A stretch of DNA of 64,000 nt from Acidovorax sp. 106. Its GTDB lineage: Bacteria > Pseudomonadota > Gammaproteobacteria > Burkholderiales > Burkholderiaceae_C. Shown piece by piece: positions 47,782 through 55,844 of the stretch (positions within the stretch are counted from its first letter, which is position 1; each line of letters begins with the position of its first letter). The position numbers and the translations under genes were made by a program. A model generated the notes under the pieces. The model saw only the letters and a program-made list of their open reading frames with translations, was not told the origin of the DNA and searched no databases. The stretch covers positions 2,922,501-2,986,500 of the forward strand of contig NZ_RCCC01000001.1 of the NCBI RefSeq assembly GCF_003663825.1, read 5' to 3'.

Positions 47782-48801
47782 ATGGTCTCGCGTGTTGTGA
47801 CTCGCCCTCGCCTGCATTGCGTGCTGGGCGCCCTGGCTTTGGCCTCGCTGACTGCCGGGGCCCAGACGGCGAGCCCGGGCGCGATGGGGTTTTCGCACAA
47901 GGACTGGGGCTTGCAATGCGACAACACCCGCACCTGCCGGGCTGCAGGCTACCAGTCTGACTCGGGGGATTCTGACCCTGTGTCCCTGCTCTTGACCCGT
48001 GAGGCGGGCCCTGATGCGGCGGTAGAGGTGCAACTGCAGGTCTACACCGAAAAAGCCAACCCAGCCACGCTGAACCTGAAGGTGGGCAAGCTGTCGTTGC
48101 CCGCCCTGGATGGCAACAGCCCCTCTGTACCCGCGGCCCAGGTGCCCCGCTTGCTGCAAGAGCTGGTGCGTGCCGAAGAAGCCACCGTGACCGGAGGCAA
48201 AGACAAGTGGGTGCTCTCACTGGCTGGGGCGGCGGCGGTGCTGCTCAAGATGGACGAAGTGCAGGGCCGCATAGGCACCCCGGGGGCGCTGGTGCGCAAA
48301 GGCAGCAAGCCTGAGTCGTCCGTCTTGCCCCCCGTGCCCGCGCCGGTGCTCAAGACCGTCAAGCCGGTGCCTGCACGCAAGGGCGACGCCGCTTTGCTCA
48401 AGCCCCTGCTCGCAGCATTGGGGCCCGCTGCCTTGCAGGACCAGTGCACCGGCGGCACGCCCGAGGCCGATGTGATGAAGGTGTATCGCCTGACCGACCG
48501 CAGGGTGCTGCTGGAGGTGCCTTGCGGCATGGGCGCTTACAACTTCAGCAGCCTGCTTTTCATGGCCAATGACCGCCCGCCTTACCAGCCCAAGCCGCTG
48601 GACGACGTAGATGGCGAATTTGACGCAGAGACCGGTACGGTGCATTCGTCCATGAAAGGGCGCGGCATTGGCGACTGCTGGCGGGTGCGCGAATGGCGCT
48701 TTGACGGCAAGGGCTTTGTGCTCAGCGGCGAGCACGGCGACGGCATGTGCCGAGGCTTCCCGGGCGGTGCCTGGCAGCTTCCGGCGTACGTGACCCAATG
48801 A
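47782..48801 (+). CDS. Exported DUF1176 domain protein
   Basis: A 339-residue protein with a signal peptide (LHCVLGALALASLTAGAQT). The body resembles the DUF1176 family of periplasmic proteins of unknown function, with FSHKDWGLQCDNTRTCRAAG and SVLLTREAG-type motifs near the N-terminus (here VSLLLTREAGPDA) and DVDGEFDAETGTVHSSMKGR and GDCWRVREWRFDGKGFVL near the C-terminus. Paired cysteines suggest disulfides. ATG 47782 is chosen because CAGGAG lies about ten bases upstream. Its stop overlaps the start of the next gene (ATGA). Confidence 0.85.
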   Translation: MVSRVVTRPRLHCVLGALALASLTAGAQTASPGAMGFSHKDWGLQCDNTRTCRAAGYQSDSGDSDPVSLLLTREAGPDAAVEVQLQVYTEKANPATLNLKVGKLSLPALDGNSPSVPAAQVPRLLQELVRAEEATVTGGKDKWVLSLAGAAAVLLKMDEVQGRIGTPGALVRKGSKPESSVLPPVPAPVLKTVKPVPARKGDAALLKPLLAALGPAALQDQCTGGTPEADVMKVYRLTDRRVLLEVPCGMGAYNFSSLLFMANDRPPYQPKPLDDVDGEFDAETGTVHSSMKGRGIGDCWRVREWRFDGKGFVLSGEHGDGMCRGFPGGAWQLPAYVTQ

Positions 48802-49409
48802 CGCGTCTGCTCCACCGGATGCTGCCCTGGTGTGGGCGGGGCCTGGGCCTGTGGCTGGTCTGTGGCCTGCCTGCCCTGGCCGGTGCTGCTGCTGGTGAAA
48901 TGCCGGCCCAGCCTGAATATGTCTACTCCACACCCTTGCGGTCTGATGTGCTGCCCCGCGCCGTGTTGCGCGCCTATGTGCAAACGGTGGATGAGGTCCA
49001 TGCGTCGCACTACGCAGCACACGCCAGCCATTTCTGCTTTGTGCAGCAATCGGCCAGCGACCGCCCCGGCGAGGCGCCGATGGTCTGGATGGTCTGGGAC
49101 GAGGATGGTCGCATCCAATCCCTGGGCGACGCTGCGTCCCGCCCCAGGCTGGGCAACGAACTCACCCCCGGGCAAGAGGGCCGCATGCTGGCACTGGCAA
49201 AATCGCTCCGTTTGGCAACCGACGTGGCCCCGACCTTGGCCGACATCGCAGGCAGCAGCTACCTGGTGGAGCAAGCCTGGGTCGACCGGCTGATGGGCCA
49301 CTGCCGCACCCTTGGGCGCAAAGTCACCTTGGCTGCGGCCCAGAAGCCCCGGCCTACAAAGCCTGGCCAGCCTTTGGCACACAGCCCCGTTTTTCGCAAT
49401 ACACACTGA
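48798..49409 (+). CDS. Hypothetical exported protein
   Basis: A 203-residue protein with a signal peptide (LPWCGRGLGLWLVCGLPALA, cleavage near AGAAAG). The mature part contains YVYSTPLRSDVLPRAVLRAY and MVWMVWDEDGRIQSLG and has two cysteines (in SHFCFVQQ and GHCRTLGRK) that could form a disulfide. I do not recognise the family. ATG 48798 overlaps the DUF1176 gene stop, so the two are coupled and may act together in the periplasm. The hom gene follows after 30 bases. Confidence 0.75.
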   Translation: MTRLLHRMLPWCGRGLGLWLVCGLPALAGAAAGEMPAQPEYVYSTPLRSDVLPRAVLRAYVQTVDEVHASHYAAHASHFCFVQQSASDRPGEAPMVWMVWDEDGRIQSLGDAASRPRLGNELTPGQEGRMLALAKSLRLATDVAPTLADIAGSSYLVEQAWVDRLMGHCRTLGRKVTLAAAQKPRPTKPGQPLAHSPVFRNTH

Positions 49410-49439
49410 TTTCAACCCTTCATCCGCAGGTAAAACCGC

Positions 49440-50774
49440 ATGAAACCCATCCAAGTAGGCCTGCTAGGCATCGGCACCGTCGGCAGCGGCGTGTTCAACG
49501 TGTTGCAACGCAACCAAGACGAAATCAGCCGCCGCGCTGGCCGTGGCATTGAGATCGCCATGGTGGCCGATCTGGACGTAGAGCGCGCCAAGAGCGTGGT
49601 CGGCCCCAGCGTGCAGGTCGTCAATGACGCCCGCGCCATCATTGCCAACCCTGACATTGACATCGTCATCGAGCTGATCGGTGGCTACGGCGTGGCCAAG
49701 GCCCTGGTGCTCGAAGCGATTGCCGCAGGCAAGCATGTCGTCACCGCCAACAAGGCGCTGCTGGCCGTGCACGGCACCGAGATTTTTGCCGCAGCGTCCG
49801 CCAAGGGCGTGATGGTGGCCTTCGAGGCCGCCGTGGCCGGGGGTATCCCCATCATCAAGGCGCTGCGCGAAGGCCTCACGGCCAACCGCATCCAGTGGAT
49901 CGCCGGCATCATCAACGGCACCACCAACTTCATCCTGAGCGAGATGCGCGACAAGGGCCTTGACTTTGACGTGGTGCTCAAGGAAGCGCAACGCCTGGGC
50001 TATGCCGAGGCCGACCCGACCTTCGACATCGAAGGCGTGGACGCCGCGCACAAGGTCACGCTGATGAGCGCGATTGCGTTCGGCATCCCCGTGCAGTTCG
50101 ACAAGGCCTACGTGGAAGGCATTACCAAGCTGGGCGCGGCCGATATCCGTTACGCCGAGCAACTGGGCTACCGCATCAAGCTGCTGGGCATCACCAAGCG
50201 CGCCGAAAAGGGCATTGAGCTGCGCGTGCACCCCAGCCTGGTGCCCACCAAGCGCCTGATTGCCAATGTGGAAGGCGCCATGAACGCCGTGGTGGTGCAG
50301 GGCGATGCCGTGGGCACCACGCTGTACTACGGCAAGGGCGCGGGCAGCGAGCCCACCGCCAGCGCGGTGATTGCCGACCTGGTGGACATTACCCGCTTGC
50401 ACACCGCCGACCCAGAGCACCGCGTGCCGCACCTGGCCTTCCAGGCCAATACCCTGGCCGATGCCATGGGCCAACTGCCTGTGCTGCCCATGAGCGAGGT
50501 GGTCACCAGCTACTACCTGCGCCTGCGCGTGGCCGACCAGGCCGGCGTGCTGGCCACCGTCACGGGCCTGCTGGCAGGCGCTGGCGTGAGCATTGACGCC
50601 GTGCTGCAACGCGAAGCCGACGAAGTGGGCGGCGAGGGATCGACGCAGACCGACCTGATCATCCTGACCCACGACACCCGCGAAGGCACGATGGACGCCG
50701 TGATCGCCCAGATGCAGGCCCTGCCCACGGTGCTGGCCCCCATCACCCGCATTCGCAAGGAAGAGTTGAACTGA
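49440..50774 (+). CDS. hom: Homoserine dehydrogenase
   Basis: Hom reduces aspartate semialdehyde to homoserine for threonine and methionine. The 444-residue product starts MKPIQVGLLGIGTVGSGVFN (NAD(P) loop) and has VVTANKALLAVHG, GIINGTTNFILSEM, ADPTFDIEGVDAAHKVTLM with the catalytic Lys, and a C-terminal ACT domain (YYLRLRVADQAGVLATVTGL) for allosteric control by threonine. No aspartokinase is fused. It is followed by a small membrane protein and thrC. Confidence 0.97.
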   Translation: MKPIQVGLLGIGTVGSGVFNVLQRNQDEISRRAGRGIEIAMVADLDVERAKSVVGPSVQVVNDARAIIANPDIDIVIELIGGYGVAKALVLEAIAAGKHVVTANKALLAVHGTEIFAAASAKGVMVAFEAAVAGGIPIIKALREGLTANRIQWIAGIINGTTNFILSEMRDKGLDFDVVLKEAQRLGYAEADPTFDIEGVDAAHKVTLMSAIAFGIPVQFDKAYVEGITKLGAADIRYAEQLGYRIKLLGITKRAEKGIELRVHPSLVPTKRLIANVEGAMNAVVVQGDAVGTTLYYGKGAGSEPTASAVIADLVDITRLHTADPEHRVPHLAFQANTLADAMGQLPVLPMSEVVTSYYLRLRVADQAGVLATVTGLLAGAGVSIDAVLQREADEVGGEGSTQTDLIILTHDTREGTMDAVIAQMQALPTVLAPITRIRKEELN

Positions 50775-50817
50775 GCCTAGCGCCCAGTGCCAATCCCTGC
50801 CATGCAAGCTCGTCGCC

Positions 50818-51132
50818 ATGCCCACCCTTGTCGCAGTCCTCACTTTGGTGGCTTTGCTCAAGCTGTCCCTGGTCGACCTGCCGCGCTGGCATCTGGCATT
50901 CTGGTTTGGGCTGCTGGTGGGGTTGGCGCTGATGGGGGCCATGCCGCGCTTGCAGGCGCTGGCCAATGGCGTCGGCAGCTTTTTGGCAGCGTGGCTTTAC
51001 TTTGCGCTGCTCGAGCGCACCGACAATTTCGAGGACAAGCCACTGCACTGGCTCATCCTGATCGGCGGCTTCGTGCTGCTGATCGCTTCACGTTTTTACC
51101 TTGATATCCGCGTGTACGGCATCAGTCTATGA
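50818..51132 (+). CDS. Small hydrophobic protein between hom and thrC
   Basis: A 104-residue protein with three to four hydrophobic segments: LVAVLTLVALLKLSLVDL, HLAFWFGLLVGLALMGAM, VGSFLAAWLYFALLE and LHWLILIGGFVLLIASRFYL. It is very probably an inner-membrane protein and is not recognised by family. Two frames are open here; I prefer the one starting ATG 50818, because its product has a clear membrane topology and ends 22 bases before thrC. The other frame (start 50787) gives an Arg/Ala-rich product of shadow type. Confidence 0.7.
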   Translation: MPTLVAVLTLVALLKLSLVDLPRWHLAFWFGLLVGLALMGAMPRLQALANGVGSFLAAWLYFALLERTDNFEDKPLHWLILIGGFVLLIASRFYLDIRVYGISL

Positions 51133-51154
51133 CGCACTCAGACGGGACACTTTC

Positions 51155-52600
51155 ATGAAATACCTCAGCACCCGCGGCCACGCAGACCGCAAACAGTTTT
51201 GCGACATCCTGCTCGAAGGCCTGGCACCCGATGGTGGGTTGTACCTGCCTGAGACATACCCCAAGATCACCGGTGGTGCATTGAACAAGCTGCGCAAGGC
51301 CTACCACGAGCAGGGCTACGCCGAGCTGGCGTTTCAGATTCTGTCGCTGTACATCGACGACATCCCCGCTGCGGACCTCAAGGCCATCTGCGCCAAGACC
51401 TACACCGCCGAAGTGTTTGGCACGGGCGAGATCGTGCCCCTGCGCCACCTTGAAGACGGCCTGTGGCTCGAAGCCCTGTCCAACGGCCCTACGCTGGCCT
51501 TCAAGGACATGGCCATGCAGTTGCTGGGCAACCTGTTCGAATATGAACTGGGCCGCCGTGGCGAGCAGCTCAACATCCTGGGCGCCACCAGCGGCGACAC
51601 CGGCAGCGCCGCCGAATACGCGATGCGCGGCAAAGAGGGCGTGCGTGTGTTCATGACCAGCCCGCACGGCCGCATGAGCGCCTTCCAGCAGGCGCAGATG
51701 TTCAGCCTGCAAGACGCGAACATCCACAACATCGCCATCGAAGGCGTGTTTGATGACTGCCAGGACATCGTCAAGGCCGTCTCCAACGACCACGCCTTCA
51801 AGGCCAAGTACAAGATCGGCACCGTCAACTCCATCAACTGGGCGCGCCTGTTGGCGCAGGTGGTGTACTACTTTGCGGGCTACATCCAGGCCACCGAGAC
51901 CAACAGCCAGAAGGTCAGCTTCACCGTGCCCTCGGGCAACTTTGGCAACGTGTGCGCAGGCCATGTGGCGCGCATGATGGGCCTGCCGATTGCCAAGCTG
52001 GTGGTGGCGACGAATGAGAACGACGTGCTCGACGAGTTCTTCCGCACCGGCGTGTACCGCGTGCGCAGCAGCGCCGACACGCACGAAACGTCGAGCCCCT
52101 CGATGGACATCAGCAAGGCCAGCAACTTCGAGCGCTTCATTTTTGACCTGCTGGGCCGTAACGGCCAGCGCACGAACGCGTTGTTTGCCAAAGCGCTGCC
52201 CGCCTACGGCCGTTTTGACCTCAGCGCCGAACCGCTGTTTGCTGATGCCGCCAAGAAATACGGCTTTGAAAGTGGCAAGAGCACCCACGCAGACCGCCTG
52301 GCCACCATCCGTGACAACTTTGAGCGCCACGGCGTCACCATCGACACCCACACCGCCGACGGCGTGAAGGTGGCCCGCGAGCACCACAAGGACCCCAAGG
52401 TGCCCATGATCGTGCTGGAGACGGCCTTGCCCATCAAGTTTGCCGAAACCATCATTGAAGCCCTGGGCCACGCGCCCGAGCGGCCCGCCAAGTTCGACGG
52501 CATTGAAAACCTGCCCAAGCGCGTGCAGGTCATGCCCGCCGATGTGGACCTGGTCAAAGCCTACATCGAGCGCCACTGCGCGCCCGCTGTGCTGGGCTGA
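51155..52600 (+). CDS. thrC: Threonine synthase
   Basis: ThrC converts O-phosphohomoserine to threonine with PLP. The 481-residue product starts MKYLSTRGHADRKQFCDILL, has the PLP lysine in GPTLAFKDMAMQLLGN, ILGATSGDTGSAAEYAM and SFTVPSGNFGNVCAGHVARM. It is of the long (fungal-like/beta-proteobacterial) type. ATG 51155 was chosen; the frame upstream overlaps the small membrane gene. A palindromic repeat lies between it and mobB. Confidence 0.97.
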   Translation: MKYLSTRGHADRKQFCDILLEGLAPDGGLYLPETYPKITGGALNKLRKAYHEQGYAELAFQILSLYIDDIPAADLKAICAKTYTAEVFGTGEIVPLRHLEDGLWLEALSNGPTLAFKDMAMQLLGNLFEYELGRRGEQLNILGATSGDTGSAAEYAMRGKEGVRVFMTSPHGRMSAFQQAQMFSLQDANIHNIAIEGVFDDCQDIVKAVSNDHAFKAKYKIGTVNSINWARLLAQVVYYFAGYIQATETNSQKVSFTVPSGNFGNVCAGHVARMMGLPIAKLVVATNENDVLDEFFRTGVYRVRSSADTHETSSPSMDISKASNFERFIFDLLGRNGQRTNALFAKALPAYGRFDLSAEPLFADAAKKYGFESGKSTHADRLATIRDNFERHGVTIDTHTADGVKVAREHHKDPKVPMIVLETALPIKFAETIIEALGHAPERPAKFDGIENLPKRVQVMPADVDLVKAYIERHCAPAVLG

Positions 52601-52674
52601 TGGCGGCGTGCCCGTGCCGTCCCGCTGCGCCTGTGTGGGCGGGCGGGGGCGGTAGCGGGGGGCTCAAGTTTTGA

Positions 52675-52736
52675 ATAAAAAATGCCCCTAGCGCTTACTA
52701 GTTAAGCGCTAGCAGCTATAAATAGCATAGCTAATC
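52675..52736. repeat. Palindromic repeat between thrC and mobB
   Basis: ATGCCCCTAGCGCTTA (from 52682) and TAAGCGCTAGCAGCTAT form a hairpin with a short loop; the outer arm positions do not match. TAAATAGCATAGC follows. This copy is drifting away from perfect symmetry. Confidence 0.85.
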
Positions 52737-52748
52737 AAGGAGCATTGG

Positions 52749-53306
52749 ATGAAGGTTGTAGGCTTTGCCGGGTTCTCCGGCAGCGGCAAAACCACCCTGG
52801 TCGAGCAACTCATTCCCGAGCTGCGCATGCGCGGCCTGCGGGTGTCGGTGGTCAAGCACGCCCACCACAGCTTCGACATTGACCATCCCGGCAAAGACAC
52901 CTACCGCCACCGCGAGGCTGGGGCCTTTGAAGTGGTGGCCGCCTCTGACAAGCGCCTGATGCTGGTGCGCGAGTTTGAACAGCCCGCCGAGCTGAGCGTG
53001 CACCACCTGCTGGCCGAGCTGTACCAGGGCGTGGACTGGGTGCTGGTGGAAGGCTTCAAGGAAAGCGACCTGCTCAAGATCGAAGTCTGGCGCGCCCCCG
53101 AGCCCGGCCAAACGGCCAAGCCCGTGCGCTACCCTGAGGACGACTTCGTGGTGGCTGTGGCCACCGACGCGCCCACCCAGTTGCCCGAGCCCACCCAGCT
53201 GCCCTTGCTGGACCTGAACGCCCCAGCTCAGGTGGCTGAATGGCTGCTGCAATACGCCGACCGGTTTGATTACAACTGGGAACTGCACGGAGGCTCGCTG
53301 CGATGA
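52749..53306 (+). CDS. mobB: Molybdopterin-guanine dinucleotide biosynthesis adapter protein B
   Basis: MobB is a GTP-binding protein that assists MobA in attaching GMP to molybdopterin. The 185-residue product starts MKVVGFAGFSGSGKTTLVEQ (P-loop at 8-16), followed by VSVVKHAHHSFDIDHPGKDT and VDWVLVEGFKESDLLKIEVW, all typical. Its stop overlaps the moeA ATG (ATGA). It begins the mobB-moeA-moaD run for molybdenum cofactor synthesis. The 120 bases before it are mainly repeat. Confidence 0.95.
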   Translation: MKVVGFAGFSGSGKTTLVEQLIPELRMRGLRVSVVKHAHHSFDIDHPGKDTYRHREAGAFEVVAASDKRLMLVREFEQPAELSVHHLLAELYQGVDWVLVEGFKESDLLKIEVWRAPEPGQTAKPVRYPEDDFVVAVATDAPTQLPEPTQLPLLDLNAPAQVAEWLLQYADRFDYNWELHGGSLR

Positions 53307-54574
53307 CTGCCCCCCAAAAACCTCGCCCGCCCCTGAAACCGCTGGACGACGCCCTGGCCGACCTGCTGGCCCAGGCGCACCCTTTGGTTGAGACAGAGAC
53401 GGTGGCCACCTTCGATGCGGACGGCCGCGTGCTGGCGCAGGACTGCACCTCGGCCCTGCATGTGCCGCCGCAGGACAACAGCTCCATGGACGGCTACGCC
53501 GTGCGCTGCGCCGATGTGGGTGGTGCGGGCAGTGCAGGTGTTGCCCTGCCCATCACCCTTCCCGTCTCGCAACGCATTGCCGCAGGCAGCGCGGGCGAGC
53601 CGCTGGCGCCTGGCACGGCAGCCCGCATCTTCACCGGCGCGCCCGTGCCCGCAGGGGCCGATGCGGTCTTGATGCAGGAGGACTGCGAAGCGATCGCCAC
53701 GGCCGAAGGTGGCGTGGCCGTGCGCGTCAACGCCGTGCCCCAGCCGGGCCAGTGGATTCGCCGAGCGGGGGAAGACATTGCCCGTGGCACCGTGGTGCTG
53801 GCCGCAGGCACGCGCCTGTCGCCGGCCGAGCTGGGCCTGGCGGCCAGCATGGGCCTGCACCAGTTGCAGGTGGCGCGCCGCCCGCGTGTGGCTTTGTTCT
53901 CTACGGGCGATGAGCTGGTCATGCCCGGCGATGTGCCGCCCGAGCAAATGCCCCCGGGCGCCATCTACAACAGCAACCGCTTTTTCTTACGCGCCATGCT
54001 GCTGCGCCTGGGCTGCGAGGTGACCGACTTCGGCATCGTGCCCGACCGGCGCGACGCCACCATCGACGCCCTGCGCGAGGCCAGCGCCGCGCACGACCTG
54101 ATCCTGACCAGCGGCGGCGTGAGCGTGGGCGAGGAAGACCACATCAAGCCCGCCGTTGAATCCCTGGGCCGCCTGGACCTGTGGCAGATCGCCATGAAGC
54201 CGGGCAAGCCCTTTGCGTACGGCACCGTGGGCCAGGCCCACTTCATGGGGCTGCCGGGCAACCCGGTGTCCAGCTTCGTCACCTTCGGGCTGTTGGTGCG
54301 GCCCTTTGTGCTGCGCCTGCAGGGGGTGAGTGATGTTGCTCCTAAAAGAATAGCTGCCACCGCTCGTTTCGATTGGCCTAGGGCCGATAAACGCCGTGAA
54401 TTCTTGCGCGTGCGCCACCATGCAGAAGGTGGGCTGGAGCTGTTCAACAACCAAAGCTCTGGCGTGCTCACCTCGGCCGCCTGGGGCGATGGCGTGGTGG
54501 ACAACCCTGCGGGCCAGACCATTGCAGCGGGCGACACGGTGCAGTACATCGCGTTCTCAGAGCTGCTGTCATGA
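53303..54574 (+). CDS. moeA: Molybdopterin molybdenumtransferase
   Basis: MoeA inserts molybdate into adenylated molybdopterin. The 423-residue product has PPQDNSSMDGYAVRCADV (near residue 55), RIFTGAPVPAGADAVLMQED, the central domain with VALFSTGDELVMPGD and SGGVSVGEEDHIKPAVESLG, GLPGNPVSSFVTF, and the C-terminal barrel. Residues about 345-363 (VAPKRIAATARFDWPRADK) are coded by DNA with rare codons (AGA, ATA, AGG) that aligns with the palindrome at 13194. No net insertion is apparent, so the enzyme is probably active. Confidence 0.96.
   Translation: MTAPQKPRPPLKPLDDALADLLAQAHPLVETETVATFDADGRVLAQDCTSALHVPPQDNSSMDGYAVRCADVGGAGSAGVALPITLPVSQRIAAGSAGEPLAPGTAARIFTGAPVPAGADAVLMQEDCEAIATAEGGVAVRVNAVPQPGQWIRRAGEDIARGTVVLAAGTRLSPAELGLAASMGLHQLQVARRPRVALFSTGDELVMPGDVPPEQMPPGAIYNSNRFFLRAMLLRLGCEVTDFGIVPDRRDATIDALREASAAHDLILTSGGVSVGEEDHIKPAVESLGRLDLWQIAMKPGKPFAYGTVGQAHFMGLPGNPVSSFVTFGLLVRPFVLRLQGVSDVAPKRIAATARFDWPRADKRREFLRVRHHAEGGLELFNNQSSGVLTSAAWGDGVVDNPAGQTIAAGDTVQYIAFSELLS
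54334..54392 (+). repeat. Palindromic repeat remnant inside moeA
   Basis: TTGCTCCTAAAAGAATAGCT followed by GCCACCGCTCGTTTCGATT and GGCCTAGGGCC aligns almost base for base with the copy at 13194-13253. It is in frame and translated in the C-terminal domain of MoeA. Confidence 0.6.
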
Positions 54575-54611
54575 CAGCGCGCCCGCACGCCATCCACCTG
54601 GAAATGTTCCG

Positions 54612-54869
54612 ATGATGAAAACCATCACCGTCCGCTACTTCGCCTCCATCCGCGAGGCCATTGGGCAAGGCAGCGAGTCGGTTCAAACCGCGGCCGCCAC
54701 CCTGGGCACTTTGCGCGATGAACTCATCGCCCGGGGCGGCGCCCACTCCACCAGCCTGGCCCGTGGCCGGGCGGTGCGCATGGCGCTGAACCAGAACCTC
54801 AGCGACGAGGCCGCCGTGCTGGCCGATGGCGCCGAGGTGGCTTTTTTCCCGCCCGTGACGGGCGGTTGA
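54612..54869 (+). CDS. moaD: Molybdopterin synthase small subunit
   Basis: MoaD carries the C-terminal thiocarboxylate that supplies sulfur to molybdopterin. The 85-residue beta-grasp protein starts MMKTITVRYFASIREAIGQG, has RMALNQNLSDEAAVLADG and ends EVAFFPPVTGG, with the required Gly-Gly C-terminus. Either of two adjacent ATGs (54612, 54615) could be used. The large subunit gene moaE, which often follows directly, is missing; the next gene is on the other strand. Confidence 0.95.
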   Translation: MMKTITVRYFASIREAIGQGSESVQTAAATLGTLRDELIARGGAHSTSLARGRAVRMALNQNLSDEAAVLADGAEVAFFPPVTGG

Positions 54870-54938
54870 TGGGCCCAGCCAGGCCACCCACGTCAGGGGA
54901 CTCAAAATCCCCCGACTTTGCCCTGGTCTAGCCCTTGC

Positions 54939-55808
54939 TCAGCGGGCTTCCAGCCAGTTCTTGAGCGGCTGGCTGGCCCAGGCCTTGGCCTCTTCCCCCA
55001 CAAACATCTTGGGCGCCGATGCCGCCAGGCGCTTGCGCTTTTCCTGGGCCTGGATGGACTTTTGTGCCGCGCCCATCCAGTCCGTGATCGACAGCTGCTC
55101 GGCGCCTGCCTGGTTGAACAGCGCGTCGGCAAAGAAGGTGTGTTCGCCGGGGTACTGGCATTTGAAGGACGTCTTGTGCACGTCGGTGGCCGTCAGCACC
55201 ACGCGGTTGGGCGCGCGCAGGGGCTCCAGAAAGGCGCCGCTGTAGCAGGCCGACAGCACCACCAGCGTGGGCGTCTTGGCCAAGGGGGCCAGCGCATCGC
55301 TCAGGGCGCGGGCGGTCAACGGGGCGGCGTTTTTGCCTGCGATGTTGATGTTCAGCGTGCCGGGGTTGGCGTGGGTGGAGATCAGCAGCATCACCCGGTC
55401 TTGCGGCCGGGCCACTTCGGCCATCTTGGTCATCACCAGTTCAAAGTTCTCCAGCGTGGCTTGGGGCCAATCGCTGGTTTGGGTGCTGGCCTGGTCGCGC
55501 GCGGGGTTGGCCAGCTTCAGGATGAGGGCGTTGGGGTCGATTTGCTTGGCCAGCTTTTCAGCGGCCAGCACGTCGTTGCGGAAGGCCTTGGCCTGCGAAT
55601 GCATGGCAAAGCCCGCAAAGATCAGCCGGGGTGGGGGCACGGGTGCGGGTGCTTCGGCTGCTGGGGGCGGGGGTGGTGCCACGGGCTCCGGCACAGGCTC
55701 GGGGGCTGTGGCGCAGCCTGTGGCGAGCAGGGCGGCACACAAGGTGGCATAGAGGGCCGTGGCAGACAGAAGACCCCGGCGGGAGGAGGCGAATGCGGTG
55801 GAGAGCAT
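54939..55808 (-). CDS. C13 (legumain/caspase-like) family lipoprotein peptidase
   Basis: A 289-residue predicted lipoprotein: signal SSRRGLLSATALYATLCAAL ending in LATGC, a Pro/Ala-rich linker, then a C13 peptidase-like domain. The catalytic His is in VMLLISTHANPG, where the family usually has SHG, and the catalytic Cys in LVVLSACYSGAFLEPLR. VVLTATDVHKTSFKC follows, as in this family. ATG 55808 gives a good signal peptide; ATG 55844 adds 12 residues. Substrates are unknown. It lies downstream of opgH but is separated from it by a terminator, and it occupies the place where moaE might be expected. Confidence 0.8.
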   Translation of the reverse strand: MLSTAFASSRRGLLSATALYATLCAALLATGCATAPEPVPEPVAPPPPPAAEAPAPVPPPRLIFAGFAMHSQAKAFRNDVLAAEKLAKQIDPNALILKLANPARDQASTQTSDWPQATLENFELVMTKMAEVARPQDRVMLLISTHANPGTLNINIAGKNAAPLTARALSDALAPLAKTPTLVVLSACYSGAFLEPLRAPNRVVLTATDVHKTSFKCQYPGEHTFFADALFNQAGAEQLSITDWMGAAQKSIQAQEKRKRLAASAPKMFVGEEAKAWASQPLKNWLEAR

Positions 55809-55844
55809 GGTCGTTTTTTGGCGAAGTGTGATGAATGGATGCAT

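Noticed and set aside
49464..50966. 500-codon open frame on the minus strand across hom
   Set aside because: Shadow of hom; the His/Gly/Ala-rich composition is typical of antisense frames in high-GC DNA.
51122..52576. 484-codon open frame antisense to thrC
   Set aside because: Shadow of thrC with no recognisable domain.
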